A stretch of 50,550 bases of DNA from Chara braunii (taxonomy: Eukaryota; Streptophyta; Charophyceae; Charales; Characeae), in NCBI GenBank assembly GCA_003427395.1, contig BFEA01000403.1, forward strand, positions 769,081-819,630, written 5' to 3'. Below the pieces are notes generated by a model. That model saw only the letters and a program-made list of their open reading frames with translations, was not told where the DNA came from and ran no database searches. The number at the start of each line of letters is the position of its first letter. Position 1 is the stretch's first letter. This document shows, piece by piece, positions 31,523 to 42,778 of the stretch. Position numbers and translations under genes: made by a program.

Positions 31523-31850
31523 GGCGGAATACGCCTTGCCTCGCTGGCAGGACACTAAAAAAAGGAAAAGAAGAAAAAAAAAAGAAAGTCACAACATTGC
31601 GAATATTTACCGACATATGACGGTTATAGATCCATTCTAACAGTGATGTACCAGAAACATTGCCGAAGGGACAACCTTTCCCAACACGGCGGAATACACC
31701 CTGCCTCGCTGGCAGGACACTTGAAAAAGGAAAAGAACCAAAAAAAAGAAAGTAACATCGTTGCGAATATTTCCCGACATAACAGTTACAGATCCATTCT
31801 AACAGTGACGTACCAGAAGCATAGCCGAAGGGACAACCTTTCCCGACAAT
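31523..31850. repeat. Two-copy tandem duplication, period 165 bp
   Basis: GGCGGAATAC begins copies at 31,523 and 31,688. Shared blocks are TGCCTCGCTGGCAGGACACT, an A/G-rich tract, TTGCGAATATTT, TAGATCCATTCTAACAGTGA (CAG- in copy two) and CGAAGGGACAACCTTTCCC. The - strand is open across both copies (31,500-31,862), but its product is just the translated repeat. Confidence 0.92.
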
Positions 31851-32275
31851 AATGCTGTCCATGAAGTATAGATTTCTTTTCTTCTCCTTGTTTCCCTCTT
31901 GACGCCAACTTGGCTGCGACTGGTGTGCACTGCCTCGGCGTCCGTGTCTGACGTGCCACGTCGGTAACAGCCGTGTAGGAGAGAATTAGCTGGGTGAGGT
32001 GCTGGTGGTTTAGCGCACCAGTACGCCATATATCGGCCCGCGGGTGTCAGCACGAAACCAGCACCACTTCTGAGGCTGCTGATGTTTTATTTCAACGCCG
32101 GGCCTGGCCGAGTTGTGCCTCCGAGTTTTACTTGTGGCGACAAAACCTTTCTGCAAGGCTGGGGTCGTGGACTAGCGGTTTAAGAGACTGAATTCTCATG
32201 AAATCGGCCGAGTCGCAAGGCGTGTAGGGTCTCCGGCTTCAGGAGAATGGTAAAAAGGCGAGTGCTTTATCTTTT

Positions 32276-32276
32276 C

Positions 32277-32317
<41 letters not shown>

Positions 32318-32392
32318 TTTTTTTTTAATTTTGGGAACATGCCCCAGTCTATTCATGGGGAGCAGGACGTGCTGGGAACCTCGCCCAGCGTC
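32276..32392 (-). repeat. LINE 3' end with (TAA)n tail, - strand
   Basis: Read on the - strand: GACGCTGGGCGAGGTTCCCAG, a TGCTCCCCATGAATAGACTG block, a short A-rich stretch, then TAA repeats (32,276-32,317 as TTA on the + strand). It lacks the hairpin of other copies. The (TAA)n tail in place of plain A may be a mutated or templated tail. Confidence 0.65.
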
Positions 32393-32589
32393 GCATTCAA
32401 GAGCATATTGAGAAATTGAGAAGTTTATGGAGAAATCCTTGAGATACCGGGGCCGTTAGCCAGGTTTGGCTACGAAAGACAACTGTGTAATCTACTCAAG
32501 AACACTAAAATTCACTATTCCCCAAAGCTCGGATCGAAGGAGCATTCAGAATGAAAACCCACCTGCCTTAGGGCCTTTCAGCAGCCCAA

Positions 32590-32910
32590 CCCTATCTGCC
32601 TCACCCGTATATCACGATGCCCAATCTATACCAGGCCTCGTGCCCCCAACTGCTAGGTTACAGAGTGGGACGACCCACCCCAGAAACTCCCCACCTGCTA
32701 GGCCACATGGCAAGGTGACACACCCCGGCTCTGGCCAGCATCGACTAGGCAACAGCTCACCAAAAGACACTAGAGTGCCTTCCACCCTCGACAACCCCCC
32801 AGTTCTCTGTAGCAGGTCTCATGCCCTCGTACAGCTTGAGTTACAGGGCAGCGCGACCAAGCCCCAGCACCGACCAGCATCGTTCTGGCCTCGTCTATCC
32901 ACAAACCACT
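32590..32910. repeat. Dispersed repeat, copy 1
   Basis: It shares ordered blocks with 34,740-34,985 in the same orientation: CCAGGCCTCGTGCCCCCA/CCAAGCCTCACACCCCCA, GTTACAG, GACCCACCC, CATCGACAACTCCCCAG-like text, and GTTACAGGGCAG-GC. Similar GTTACAG and GACCA/GACCCAC blocks recur inside the unit. It contains a 181-codon open frame (32,466-33,011), Pro/Ser/His-rich and unrecognised. Confidence 0.7.
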
Positions 32911-32967
32911 GGGACTCGGGACTAAGGCAAATACCAGTCAAGCCACCAATGAGCACCATAGCTGTAG

Positions 32968-33891
32968 ATCCCGTGGCTCGATGTCTACATCGACTGGAGG
33001 CGGGTAAATGACAGGTTGGCTGCTTTCAGAACCCTCTTCACATTGGGGCGAGATCTACGCAATCAGTTGCAGTATCGGTATGGATTGCTGGCAAGTGAAG
33101 ATGATTGCGGCGAAAACACAAAGAATAGCAACAACATCAGCTACAGTGACGTCAAGGATGGGGATGGTGTCAACAACAACAAAGATGGGGGGGCCGATGT
33201 CCAAGGCTGCACCAAGATGGGAGTGATACTGCAGGTGGATGCGGAAGATAATGGAGACGTCAACAACAATAACAACAATAACAACAACAACAACGACAAC
33301 AACAATATCAACTACAACAACAATGACAAAAACGATGGTGCACAGGGATTGAAATTGGGGAAAATTGGCGAAGGTGGTGGGAAGGATGACAGCAACATTA
33401 ACAATGATGGCGTGAACAACAACGGCGACAACGACGACAACATCAACAACAACAACAGGAACAACAACAACAACAACAGCGGTGACGAGGGCGGTGGCAA
33501 CATACACGGCATCAACATGAAGGGTGTGATGCTGTAGATGGACATGGATGATAAAGGTGGTGACAACAACAACAACAACAACGATGATGATGGGGGAGGT
33601 GATATCCACTGTTGCCGCATGAGGGGAGTGATACAGCAGATGGATGCGGATGATAGTGGAGACGACAACAACAACAACAACAACAGCAACATCAACTACA
33701 ACAACAATAACAACAACAAAAACATTGACGACGGAGGGGGCGACGTCCATGGCGGCAGAATGATGGGTGAGATGTTGCAGGCAGACGGGGTTGGAATGGG
33801 GTGGACACGGGAAACTGGTTTTTTGACTTCCTCCTTGTTATATTTTGCGCTCTCGATATGGAGTTGCTTCTCGTCGTCTGCCAGAGGATAG
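32968..33891 (+). pseudogene. Asn-rich repeat reading frame broken by a single TAG
   Basis: A frame open from 32,968 starts PWLDVYIDWRRVNDRL and AFRTLFTLGRDLRNQLQYRY. It then runs into four copies of a ~25-residue module (near 33,193, 33,490, 33,594 and 33,735) resembling GGDVHG-RM-GVILQ-DADD-GD, separated by long Asn runs encoded mainly by AAC. All four modules and all Asn expansions stay in one frame. The only interruption is TAG at 33,535-33,537. There the neighbouring modules have CAG, so one C-to-T change explains it. The family is unknown. Simple-repeat DNA with a triplet period could keep a frame open by chance, so coding status is uncertain. Confidence 0.45.
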
Positions 33892-34019
33892 GAGTAGGTT
33901 AGTCAGTGATGATTGGTGTTGTCCGGCCTGCAATACCAATCAACATTGGGGTGGTGATCGCCTCGCGGGATTGGTGCTGGGCTGTTTAGGGGTTGGATTG
34001 CAGGAGGACAAACACATCA

Positions 34020-34635
34020 TATTCTGCAGATATAAATCACATCATTGGTAGAACACATCATATCATTGGTAGGTGGGCTGTTTAGGGGTTGGATTGATAG
34101 GTATAGATTAAGAACACGTATATTCTGACTGTTGGACATAGTTACAAGACACGACATGGGGATGTTGGACTTGAGTTCCAGCAGATATAAATCACATCAT
34201 TGGTAGAACATATCATGGTTAGGGTTTCGACTAAAGGTACTGATCCCTCAGATTGTTGCAGAGATTCCAGAGTCTACATAATTACACAACACGATATAAG
34301 GACGCTGGGCCCGATTTCCAGCAGATATAAATCATAGCATCGGTAGTACACATCTCATCATGGCTAGGGTTTCGACTGATTGGACTGATGCCTCAGATTG
34401 TTGAGATTCGATAGTTTACATGGATAGGGATGCTGGACCTGTGTTCCAGCACACCATTGCATAAGGACGCTGGACCTGATTTCCAGCAGATACATTTCAT
34501 CATTGTAAAGGGATGCTGGACCCGATTTCCAGCAGGTGTAGCTCCCCACCAATAGATGGAGCCTTCGAGTCGGGGCCTACTTAACGGGGATGCTCTTATC
34601 ACCTCGTTAACTGTGTTTAAGAAAAATTGTTTGTG
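34020..34635 (+). repeat. LINE 3' UTR with five tandem head modules and hairpin
   Basis: Head modules lie at 34,158, 34,300, 34,427, 34,464 and 34,510. The first three sit in a ~128-144 bp unit that also carries GATATAAATCACATCATTGG and GGTTAGGGTTTCGACT-like text. The last continues into AGCTCCCCACCAATAGATGG. A hairpin follows, with arm TTAACGGGG (34,581-34,589) against CCTCGTTAA (34,602-34,610) and loop ATGCTCTTATCA. The tail is weakly A-rich. No LINE coding remnant is seen upstream. Confidence 0.75.
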
Positions 34636-34739
34636 AAAGTTGAGAACCAATTAGGAGAATTTGAAGCCCAATATAATCAAACCCGTGTTACCCCGGTGTT
34701 ATTCAACCGACCATCCTACAACAACCTCAGCCCACTCAT

Positions 34740-34985
34740 CCTCGACACCAAGCTCTACCAAGCCTCACACCCCCAGATGCCGGGTTACAGTGCGGCGTGA
34801 CCCACCCTAGCTCCGACCCGCGTCGTCTTAGTAATAGCTCGTGGTTAGCCACTGGATTGCCTTTCACCATCGACAACTCCCCAGATCTCTCTAACAGGCC
34901 TCAAACCCCTACATAACTCAGGTTACAGGGCAGTGCAATCAAACCCTAACTCCGTCCAGCGTCGCTCTGGCGTCGGGCTACTTCG
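34740..34985. repeat. Dispersed repeat, copy 2
   Basis: This is the second copy of the repeat described at 32,590-32,910, same orientation. It is more mutated and shorter in the middle. Confidence 0.65.
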
Positions 34986-37081
34986 TGAATATGACGGTGA
35001 AACCCGTTGTAGGAAGATCCGCTGAATCCACCCCCGCAACCAAGGTTTAAAAATATTCAGCTTCCCTTGTGCACTGGTCGTGCTTGACAAACCCAGACCA
35101 CGCAAACCTTCCTCCTAATCTCCACTCCGACAAGACTTATAACGGTGAAGCCACATCGTTGCTTCCTATTTCCGTCTTACGAACTAGCCCCCTCGCCATG
35201 GAGAGAAAAAAAAAACACCATCCAAATCCAAGTAAATCAAACACGATCAATGCAAAACAAGGTACTAGAATACAACTCTGCAGGGCGAAATTCCAATACT
35301 CACGAATTTAGGGTTTTCAACTCGATTATAAGATGAATATCCATGCACGGAAATTGTTTAAGGAAAAACTAAACTTTGATTAAGAAAATAGGATTCTACT
35401 ATTTGAAATCGCAGATTATGACATAAGAACTATTAAGAAGTATAAAATATAAAATTGTGCAGCTGAAATTTGGAAAAGAAGATTATGAGATCAATTTTGA
35501 TGTCCAAATAGATTGACGAATCTTACGATTGTGGTTTTCAAATCCAAGGATACAAAAAAGTAGCTCAGAAAATTTACCAGATGTTGTAATCTGAAGACTA
35601 ATTTGGATGGTTAATATACGAGTATAGAAAAAAGTACTCAATTGTAAACTTGGACCATCAATCTATGCAAAAAAGAAATTACGAATTGAGAAACATATAA
35701 AAATCAGATTAACAGATCCTTTGTCGGATACTGAAATCGACAACATTCAATTCACCATCCAAGAAAATATCAAGAAAAAAACTGGGTTTTGATTTACAAA
35801 CACCAATGAGATATCCCTAACCATCAAATCATCTATCGGAGTACTACTTAGGGTTAAATTTTGAAAAAATGTTGCACTCAGAGCTCCCGTCGCTATGTGA
35901 CATCGCCTTGAACTTCACTTGAAGTCACTAATCATCGTAGACCTTCACTTGATGTCACCAATCATTGTAGACCATCATGCTCCGCCTCGCTACTGCAGTC
36001 CCTTGTCCAGCTGCCCAACCGCTTCCCAGACCAAACCCAACCCTTGCCTCTTCCTATAGAAGGAGACACTCCTACTCCCCACAACCGGTGCTAGTATAGC
36101 CCTACGACAAAGTGCACCAACCAGAAGAGATTAGTGGGACACCGCCGCTTCCCTGTTGCTCCCCACAACCGTTGTGAATGACCATGGCAAACCCGTCAAC
36201 ACAGCTCCACAGAGAATTCAGTGCAAATCCAATGACCCATGACAACAAAGAACCGGAGAAGCGAGAGACAAAGATTAAACACAGTAGACAGAAAGAGTGG
36301 CGTCATAACCCTATGCCACGTAGCACCCCCCCGACACACGGGTACTCAAACCACACCCCCCTCCTGTCTCCACACCCACGAAAGTTTTTAAGACGTGCCA
36401 TCGCCACACATGATATTGATCCGTTTTGCCCTCGTGAAAGCGCCATTGCAGCTTCGTGTCTCAACGCGTGTTAGTGTACCCGTTGATTCGGCTTGGGCGG
36501 GCACAACGCTCCCGGTAGCGCCTCACCCGACAGTAGCCCCGGGTTACTGGGAGGGGTCTATCTTCACAATGTAGGGAGGTGGAAAATTGTTGAGTGAAAT
36601 TCAACTTTCAACCGCAAATTGAAGGACTCCATGAACATTGCCGAACTCTTAGGTCGTATTCTTTTTTTCTTTTTTTTTTTGAAAGTAGATGACTGAGTAT
36701 TGCAAATTTGAGTTAGGATCGGTCAGTTCATATGATGATGTCTCAAAGTTGTAGCCCTTCTTTGACAATCAAGACCATAGAGGATAGGGAAAGAGACCCA
36801 GAAGTACCTGTTGCATAGAGGATAGGGAAAGAGACCTAGAAGTACCCCAACAGGACATACATACAATGCGCACACACACGGGCAACCCTTAGGTGCATGA
36901 CACTTTCTTGAGTAGCCTGCAATTTTAGATGAAGTATAGCTCACCCCCCTCTCATATTGTCCTCCTTACCCAATTAGCAACCTCTATACTACAGGCCTAT
37001 CAGCTACGAGGGTGTGCCCTACACCAAAGTACGACGCCGAATCCCCCGCGATGTGGAAGACCAAATTGGCAACTTTGTTTC

Positions 37082-37128
<47 letters not shown>

Positions 37129-37680
37129 TAAAGCAGCAACTTGCAACCCTTCAATGCAGATGTGGCCACTTCCCGCGAACTCGTCTACTTGAGGGAGTCG
37201 CTAAATGTCTCCCGAGAGTCTAGAGTCCAGGTGCGAGTGCCTGTTACTGGCCTCACCCAAATTGTCTTACCACATTTGAGTTTTGTAGTGGTTTTGAGTT
37301 TTGTAGAGCTTTTGAGTTTTGTGTTTTTTGTTCGGAGAAAGATCGGCGAACTTGGAAAGCAGCTCCGAATAGGGTTCTGTGGCGAAAAAAAACTAAATAT
37401 TGGGCCTTCCATCAACTGCTAGTGCGAATTTTGGGCCTTACATTAACCGTTTCTCTCAACCCAAAAGATTGCGGAAAGAGATTACATTTACCGATTACAT
37501 GCAAACATCTAGGTCTTTCATGACAACACGGGATACAAGACAACAAATGAAAACATAAAATGGATAGGTAAAAGACACACACAATGTAAAGGTAGCAGTC
37601 ATGAGGCAGTCAATGAGGATTTTTTAATCCAGTCAGTCTCCTCAACGGTCTTTATGGTATTATGTGTGTAGATAAATGAC
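34986..37680. other. No supported gene; AT-rich stretch and small repeats
   Basis: 35,300-35,880 is AT-rich. A 30-bp direct repeat with ACCTTCACTTGA-GTCAC lies at 35,911-35,970. A 38-bp direct repeat CATAGAGGATAGGGAAAGAG lies at 36,776-36,848. T-tracts occupy 36,661-36,679 and 37,083-37,125. A GAGTTTTGTAG triplet occupies 37,277-37,322. A 98-codon frame at 36,178-36,474 is unrecognised. Confidence 0.5.
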
Positions 37681-37689
37681 AAACAATTA

Positions 37690-39525
37690 ATTGATGATTG
37701 TAAAAAGTTGCGGTGTGACAGATCGAAACACAGAATGTATCCGTGGGTTCCTCAAAAGCAAGGACTGGTTGAAAGGTGTCAAGATCCTTATTGAGTGGAA
37801 TTCCGTCACATCCCAATAGAGATCCAACCCGCATTCGTGCATGATTTTGGGGAGACATATGATATAGTTGACTTCATTGATCCACTCCCAGCTTACGCGG
37901 CTAGAAGGGATGATTACTTTATGCTGGCACTGAACCATCCTTCTAAGATTTTTTTTCATATAAATAATGTTATTCCATACAGAGTGGGGAGCAAGGAGTT
38001 TCACATTCATGCTTCGCATAAGTTGCGTCGGTGGTGTTTCAACTGCAAAGCATATGGACACTTATTTTTGGACTCTTCCTGTGCACTAAACCCAACGTGC
38101 AAATAAAAAGCGACAGGCAGATTGATTCGGGATCCATTCAAAGCTAATGTATGGCGGAGAATGGATCCCGGACATGAGGGATGTGTGTACGTTGAAGGAT
38201 CTAACAAAGGTCAAGGGCCCAAGGGTTGACATGGGAACATGAGGGATAACCAAATTGGGATTCTAGGCCTCCGGATGGTTGGTCTCCTCCAGCTCCTTCA
38301 CCCCGCCTTCCACAAAGAAAGGTCATCCAAGCATCACAAATGGTGGAAGGCTCAAGGACTGGTGCTGTTCTAGGTCTTAACCCTAATTCTGGTACTGGTC
38401 CAGGTTTTAGTTTTGGTATTGGTCGAGGTCCTGACCCTGGTCCTAATCTTAGTCCTCGTTCCTGTCCAAGTCCTGGTATTGGTCCTGGTTCACATGGCCC
38501 TGATCCAAGGAATTATATGTAGGGTGCTATTATTCCTTCCGCCCTTCAGACCGCGGATGACATTAACGGGCATGAGGGAGAATGCAGACACACCCATCAA
38601 GGCGGATGCTGAGGGCTCACATCCTCGGAATGATCTGAATATGGATGAGAGTCGAGGAATACATGAAGAACAATCCAATATATGAAATTTCAGCAACCCC
38701 TTCTACGGAGAAAAAAATGGGAAAAATAAAAACTTATAATAATTCAGGGGAGGTATCAAAACATAAGGAATATCGGGTGAAAGGGAAACCGGCGGCAAAG
38801 GAACACCTTCGGATTCTTAGGATCCTTGGATACCTTTAGAGAGGCCTTTGGTCTGGTCCCAATGGACCAAGTTCCAGCAAATATTTCGATGTCCGATGCA
38901 CTTTGCTCCACGGAGGGGGAGATCAAATTCTCATTGAACAAAAAATCATCCAGCTAACTGATTGGCCGCTCCAGCAGTTGAAGTCAAAATACGGAGCAGC
39001 CACTAGAAAATTCTAGGACATGTCATATGTACAACTTGTTAATATTTTAAATTATAGTCTTAGCCTTAAGAGGATCCGGCAGCAGGGACTACCACCTGGA
39101 GTACGTTTGCTAGTGGTAAGTCAGAGGATGCTGCAGGTGGCAATAACTATGTTTGAGCCGCCCCCCTCCCCGTCCCAACCCCCCCCGCCCCACACAAGAT
39201 GAGTTACGTGATTCTGCACTACTGCCTGTGGCTTTTATGGTTAATCAGGCCTTTGCTTTCCGGGATCTTTCTCTATAGGAGTCCAAAAAGCAACAAAATC
39301 ATTACGACTTGGATTCTGACCCCATTGGTTTAAAGGGGCAAGAGCGGATTATGGTTGTAATAACAAATCCTGATTCTCATAGCATGATGAATGATGACAA
39401 TGAAGATAATGAATTACAAACAGAGATTGAACCGAACGAAGAAGGGGTGGAGAGAAAAAAAATGAAGAAGGAAAAAAGGAAAAAAAAACAAGAAAGTAAG
39501 AACATTTACTATGATGGGGGTTAGT
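37690..39525 (+). pseudogene. Retroelement ORF1/gag-like remnant with zinc knuckle
   Basis: The frame near 37,700 reads CGVTDRN then FLKSKDWLKGVKILIEW. It then shifts near 37,793 into FRHIPIEIQPAFVHDFGETY and on to KLRRWCFNCKAYGHLFLD ending in C. CFNCKAYGH-X6-C resembles the C-X2-C-X4-H-X4-C knuckle of plant LINE ORF1 and gag proteins, with two extra residues before the last Cys. Downstream, still + strand, are a Gly/Pro repeat (38,380-38,510), stretches such as DNEDNELQTEIEPNEEG and a Lys/Arg-rich tail (39,309-39,524). Several stops and at least one frameshift make it inactive. The element type, LINE ORF1 versus gag, is not settled. Confidence 0.5.
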
Positions 39526-39570
39526 TTGCAATACAAAAGGGGGAGAGGGTTGTCACCATGGGGGAGGGAA

Positions 39571-40137
39571 CTAAGCATGAGCTGCTTCAAGAAACGTCAC
39601 AACAGCATGAACAGAAAGAATAGGCGTCACAACAACAATTGCTATGTTTATGACCAATTTAGAAATTGGATATGTACCAACAATTGCTGGTGAAGGGGTA
39701 ACCTCACGAACTCGGTGAGCCTCGACAATAGTCAGGGACGCAACAACAAGACCTGATACAGCAATCATCGTAACAACTATTTTTGGGGCAGTCTCAAGTT
39801 TCAAAATAGACCGAACCACAAATATCGATTCCCCAACAACCATTGTTGTTACAACAACATGAACATATACATGAGGTATCAAAGTTGCAGTTGTTGTTTT
39901 CATGACAGACTCAAAAAATTGATCTGGAACAACAATTGTGGATGCAGGGGCAATCGCATGAACCTGATCAGCCTCAACAACAACTATTGTTGCAGCAACA
40001 GGACCATATGCATTAACTGCAACAACAACTGTCTTTATGGCAGTGTCAGGGTTCATAACATATCGATCAATCTCTGCTAATACAACAACTGACACAACAA
40101 CAGGCATATGGGGGTCTACACACCAAGGACAACACAT
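39571..40137. repeat. CAA-rich block with ~247-bp duplication
   Basis: The + strand is full of CAACAA. GAGCCTCGACAATAGTCAGG near 39,717 and CAGCCTCAACAACAACTATTG near 39,969 head two diverged copies. The - strand is open for 188 codons (Val/Ile/Thr-rich), which follows from the absence of stop triplets in GTT/TTG repeats. I do not treat it as a gene. Confidence 0.5.
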
Positions 40138-40850
40138 TCAGGAAGAGTTAGTCTCTTTCCCCACGCCGGTTTCACGAGAAACAAGTTACTGAAACATATC
40201 CTGGAAAGGGATCAGGCCACTAGGTTGCAGGCACCAAGGGGTGATTTGGTTATTCCAGCCGAAAAAAAAAGCGGGAAGTGGGAAATCAGGTTGTCTCCGA
40301 TGGGGCAAGATCAATATGGAGGCGTGACCTTGAGCGGATGGTCCACATACGTGGCATATTGAAATTCGAATGATCGAACTTTCAAACGGGATTTGTACGA
40401 TTTCCTCTCTAAACATTGTGATCCGGGACCTCAGGCAACTCTCACAAAAATAGGTGATCAGGCACAAATCGGCAAGTGGGATACCTTCATTAGGTTTGAG
40501 GACTAAATGGAGGGTGACCTCAAATGGTACTCACACAACGCCCTATTGAATTTGCAGTACCTCAAGCTCAAGGTAAACCCAGTCTGGTCGGTGGCGGATG
40601 TGGTGTTCTTTTTGTGCTCAATCCTATGGAGGAGGCTCTCTAGTCCTCAGTTGACTTGAAAAGAGGAACTGGATGCATTTGTAAAAAGTAACCGGACACA
40701 AGGACTGAAGTACATTTATTTTTCGAGGAAACCGTGACTAAAATTCCAGACGAAATTCCGATCATTATGGCAGGGGACTTTCCGCCCCTGGTAGATGGAT
40801 GAATCGATGGAAAGTTCCCTCTCCTTGTCCAAAGTATATAGAAGAGGATG
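40108..40850 (+). pseudogene. Retroelement-like coding remnant with in-frame stops
   Basis: One frame stays coding-like from 40,108 to 40,737 with only three stops (TGA 40,360-40,362; TAA near 40,504; TGA near 40,658). It reads ERDQATRLQAPRGDLVIPAE, then RTFKRDLYDFLSKHCDPGP, then GKWDTFIRFED. After a frame change near 40,735 comes IPDEIPIIMAGDFPPLVDG, resembling the I-x-GDFN strand of LINE apurinic-type endonucleases with Pro replacing Asn. With the zinc-knuckle remnant upstream on the same strand this suggests one 37.7-40.85 kb element, ORF1 then the start of ORF2. The endonuclease match is short and weak. Confidence 0.4.
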
Positions 40851-41570
40851 AAAACATGAGCCGTAGATTATGCGAAGATGAATAATTATTCGATATGTAT
40901 TGATATATCTTCCCTCAAGAAAGGTTATACACTCGCATTCGCAATAGTGACTCCCATCACAAATTTAATCTTAGTGTGACAAGATCTGGATCGGGCTTTG
41001 CTATGGGCTGCATTCCCCAAAGTTCATGGCCAGGGATGGCTAACAAAATGTGTGTAGCTCCATTGTCTTTTAGGAAGAAGTTGGATCATGAGAACAATTC
41101 TTACCGGGTTACTCTGGCCTGGACCAAGGCCGGTACATCTCTCCGGCCTAGGCCCAGGCCGGGTTGGTCATTCTTTCAGTGATTCGTTCTTTCATTGAGC
41201 CGGACTGGACCTTCACTCAGCTGCTGCTTCTCGTGTGTGTCCATCTCCTTCCTCTCTCTCTCTCTCTCACCATCTCCTCCGCACGTGCCTTCCTGCACGC
41301 GCGTCACATTGGTATCGGAGCGGAGTCTTGAACCTCCCTCCCTCCCTCCCTCTTCCGCTATCCAATTTTCTTCACAGATCCATTTCCTCCTTCTGAGCTT
41401 GCTCTTGTAGAGATGCAATGGTTTGGTTTGGGAGGAGACTGACAAATTCAAGAAATATTAAAGAAAGGCAGAGTTAGCTAGTGTTGAGAGACATATTTTG
41501 CAGTTCCCAGGGGACTGAAGAGGCAACTCTGGCTCTTTCTCTATTTGCTTTCAATATTGAATTCTATCAT
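40851..41570. other. No gene; pyrimidine microsatellites
   Basis: A CT run (41,251-41,268) and CTCC repeats (41,332-41,351) are present. A short palindromic CCTAGGCCCAGGCCGG-like patch lies near 41,148. Nothing coding is recognised. Confidence 0.5.
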
Positions 41571-41690
41571 AGGATGCTGGACCCGGTTTCCAGCAGGTGA
41601 TGATCCCCACCGATAGACTGGAGTCACATGCAAGGATAGCTAGGGGTATATGCTTTCACCATTACCCCTAGCTGTGCCTTTTTTGGGCAA
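41571..41690 (+). repeat. LINE 3' end with 11-bp hairpin
   Basis: Head GATGCTGGACCCGGTTTCC starts at 41,573, followed by a GATCCCCACCGATAGACTGG block. The hairpin arm AGCTAGGGGTA (41,638-41,648) pairs perfectly with TACCCCTAGCT (41,663-41,673) around TATGCTTTCACCAT. No A-tract remains. A degraded second head (GGGGTGCTGGCTCCG) lies at 41,745. Confidence 0.8.
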
Positions 41691-42091
41691 GGAATCAATT
41701 CCTCCTGCCGCATAGGGGGCCACGCTGTTCAGATCATAATAAAGGGGTGCTGGCTCCGCTTTCTCTAAGCTACACATTACCTGTACAAATTTTCAATCAC
41801 AGCTTCCACAAATAGTCAACGGTAGTTGGAGCAACTCGAATAGAGCGTGGCAGTAAGTTTGAGAACAGCACATAAACAGATAAATATTAATAACACAGGA
41901 AGCAGTCACAGTTACCTTTGACACAGCGTTTACAGCACGTTGGAATGGAGAACAGTAAATGGAAATGGCGTTTTACACAGAATGCTCGAGCAGCTAGGGC
42001 ACAACACAGATCTGTTTTTTTTTTTTTTTTAAACAAAAAAAAAAACGGAAGGCTTATATGGGATTCTTGCTCCAGCCTCTGATATACTAGG

Positions 42092-42232
42092 TTTTTTTTT
42101 TTTTTTTTTTTTGAAAACAGGAAAGACTGCTAGGGGAGGTGATACCAACATCCCCCCCTAGCAGGTTTCCTAGTTGCTCCAATCTATATTGGTGGGGAGC
42201 CTCACCTGCTGGAAATCGGGTCCAGCGTCCCA
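42092..42232 (-). repeat. LINE 3' end, - strand, with 13-bp hairpin and poly(A)
   Basis: On the - strand: head GGGACGCTGGACCCGATTTC (ends at 42,232), a GCTCCCCACCAATATAGATT block, then a hairpin whose arms are 42,152-42,164 and 42,127-42,139, and an A-tract (T run 42,092-42,112 on +). The stem has 13 pairs with one G-U when read as RNA; the loop is ATGTTGGTATCA. Confidence 0.85.
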
Positions 42233-42239
42233 TCTTACA

Positions 42240-42778
42240 TCAGACTGATATTCAGAGAGTAACCTGAGTAGTGATGCCGCCTGCCAGCATTGATTGCTCG
42301 GGCCACCCGAGGATTGACTGGTTCTTGGACCAAAGTCACTTTCTCCAAATTCTGTGACATTGTCAGGAGACTGCCTGTCGCTAAGAAAGCTGCCCTCTTG
42401 TGGCTTAGGGAGCATCTAGCTGTACCTATGTGCTTTGTCTGCGCTCTTGCAACAGAGGACCTGCTGCTGCATTTATGGGTCACCTGCCCTTTGCAGCATG
42501 GCTTCTGGTGGATATGGCCTCAATTTTGTCAAGGGCCCTCCCCCCTCCTCCTCTCTGAGGACCTTGCGGCCGATACTCTTCTGGGAGGTAACTTGAAAAG
42601 TGCGTCTGATCACGCCCTGTATGTGTTAGAGATGACGCAGGCGTCTATCTTAGCTGCCTTTTGGGCAGTCAGGAATACCTGTCTCCGGGAAAGCAAGATT
42701 TCTTCATTGTTGCACTTACTGCGCCTGTCCATCTTGAACATCCGGCACAGTATACAGGCCGATTTCTTGCATTAGCAA
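42240..42778 (+). pseudogene. LINE ORF2 C-terminal fragment, second zf-RVT type
   Basis: A 161-codon open frame (42,290-42,775) contains LPVAKKAALLWLREHLAVP followed by CFVCALATEDLLLHLWVTC, a C-X2-C-X9-H-X4-C zinc finger as in zf-RVT. It ends with ILAAFWAVRNTCLRES, a common block near the end of plant LINE ORF2. The spacing (9, not 14) and the residues differ from the LINEs at the two window ends, so it is another subfamily. Reverse transcriptase is absent. It is a 5'-truncated fragment, although this short piece is free of stops. Confidence 0.65.

Noticed and set aside
32164-32245. tRNA-like stretch with an A-box-like GTGGACTAGCGGTTTAAGA
   Set aside because: No B box resembling GGTTCGANTCC follows, and no cloverleaf with an acceptor stem could be drawn. 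I do not call a tRNA or a tRNA-derived SINE.
39571-40137. - strand open frame of 188 codons
   Set aside because: Its openness follows from CAA-rich DNA whose complement lacks stops. The Val/Ile/Thr-rich product mirrors simple repeats.
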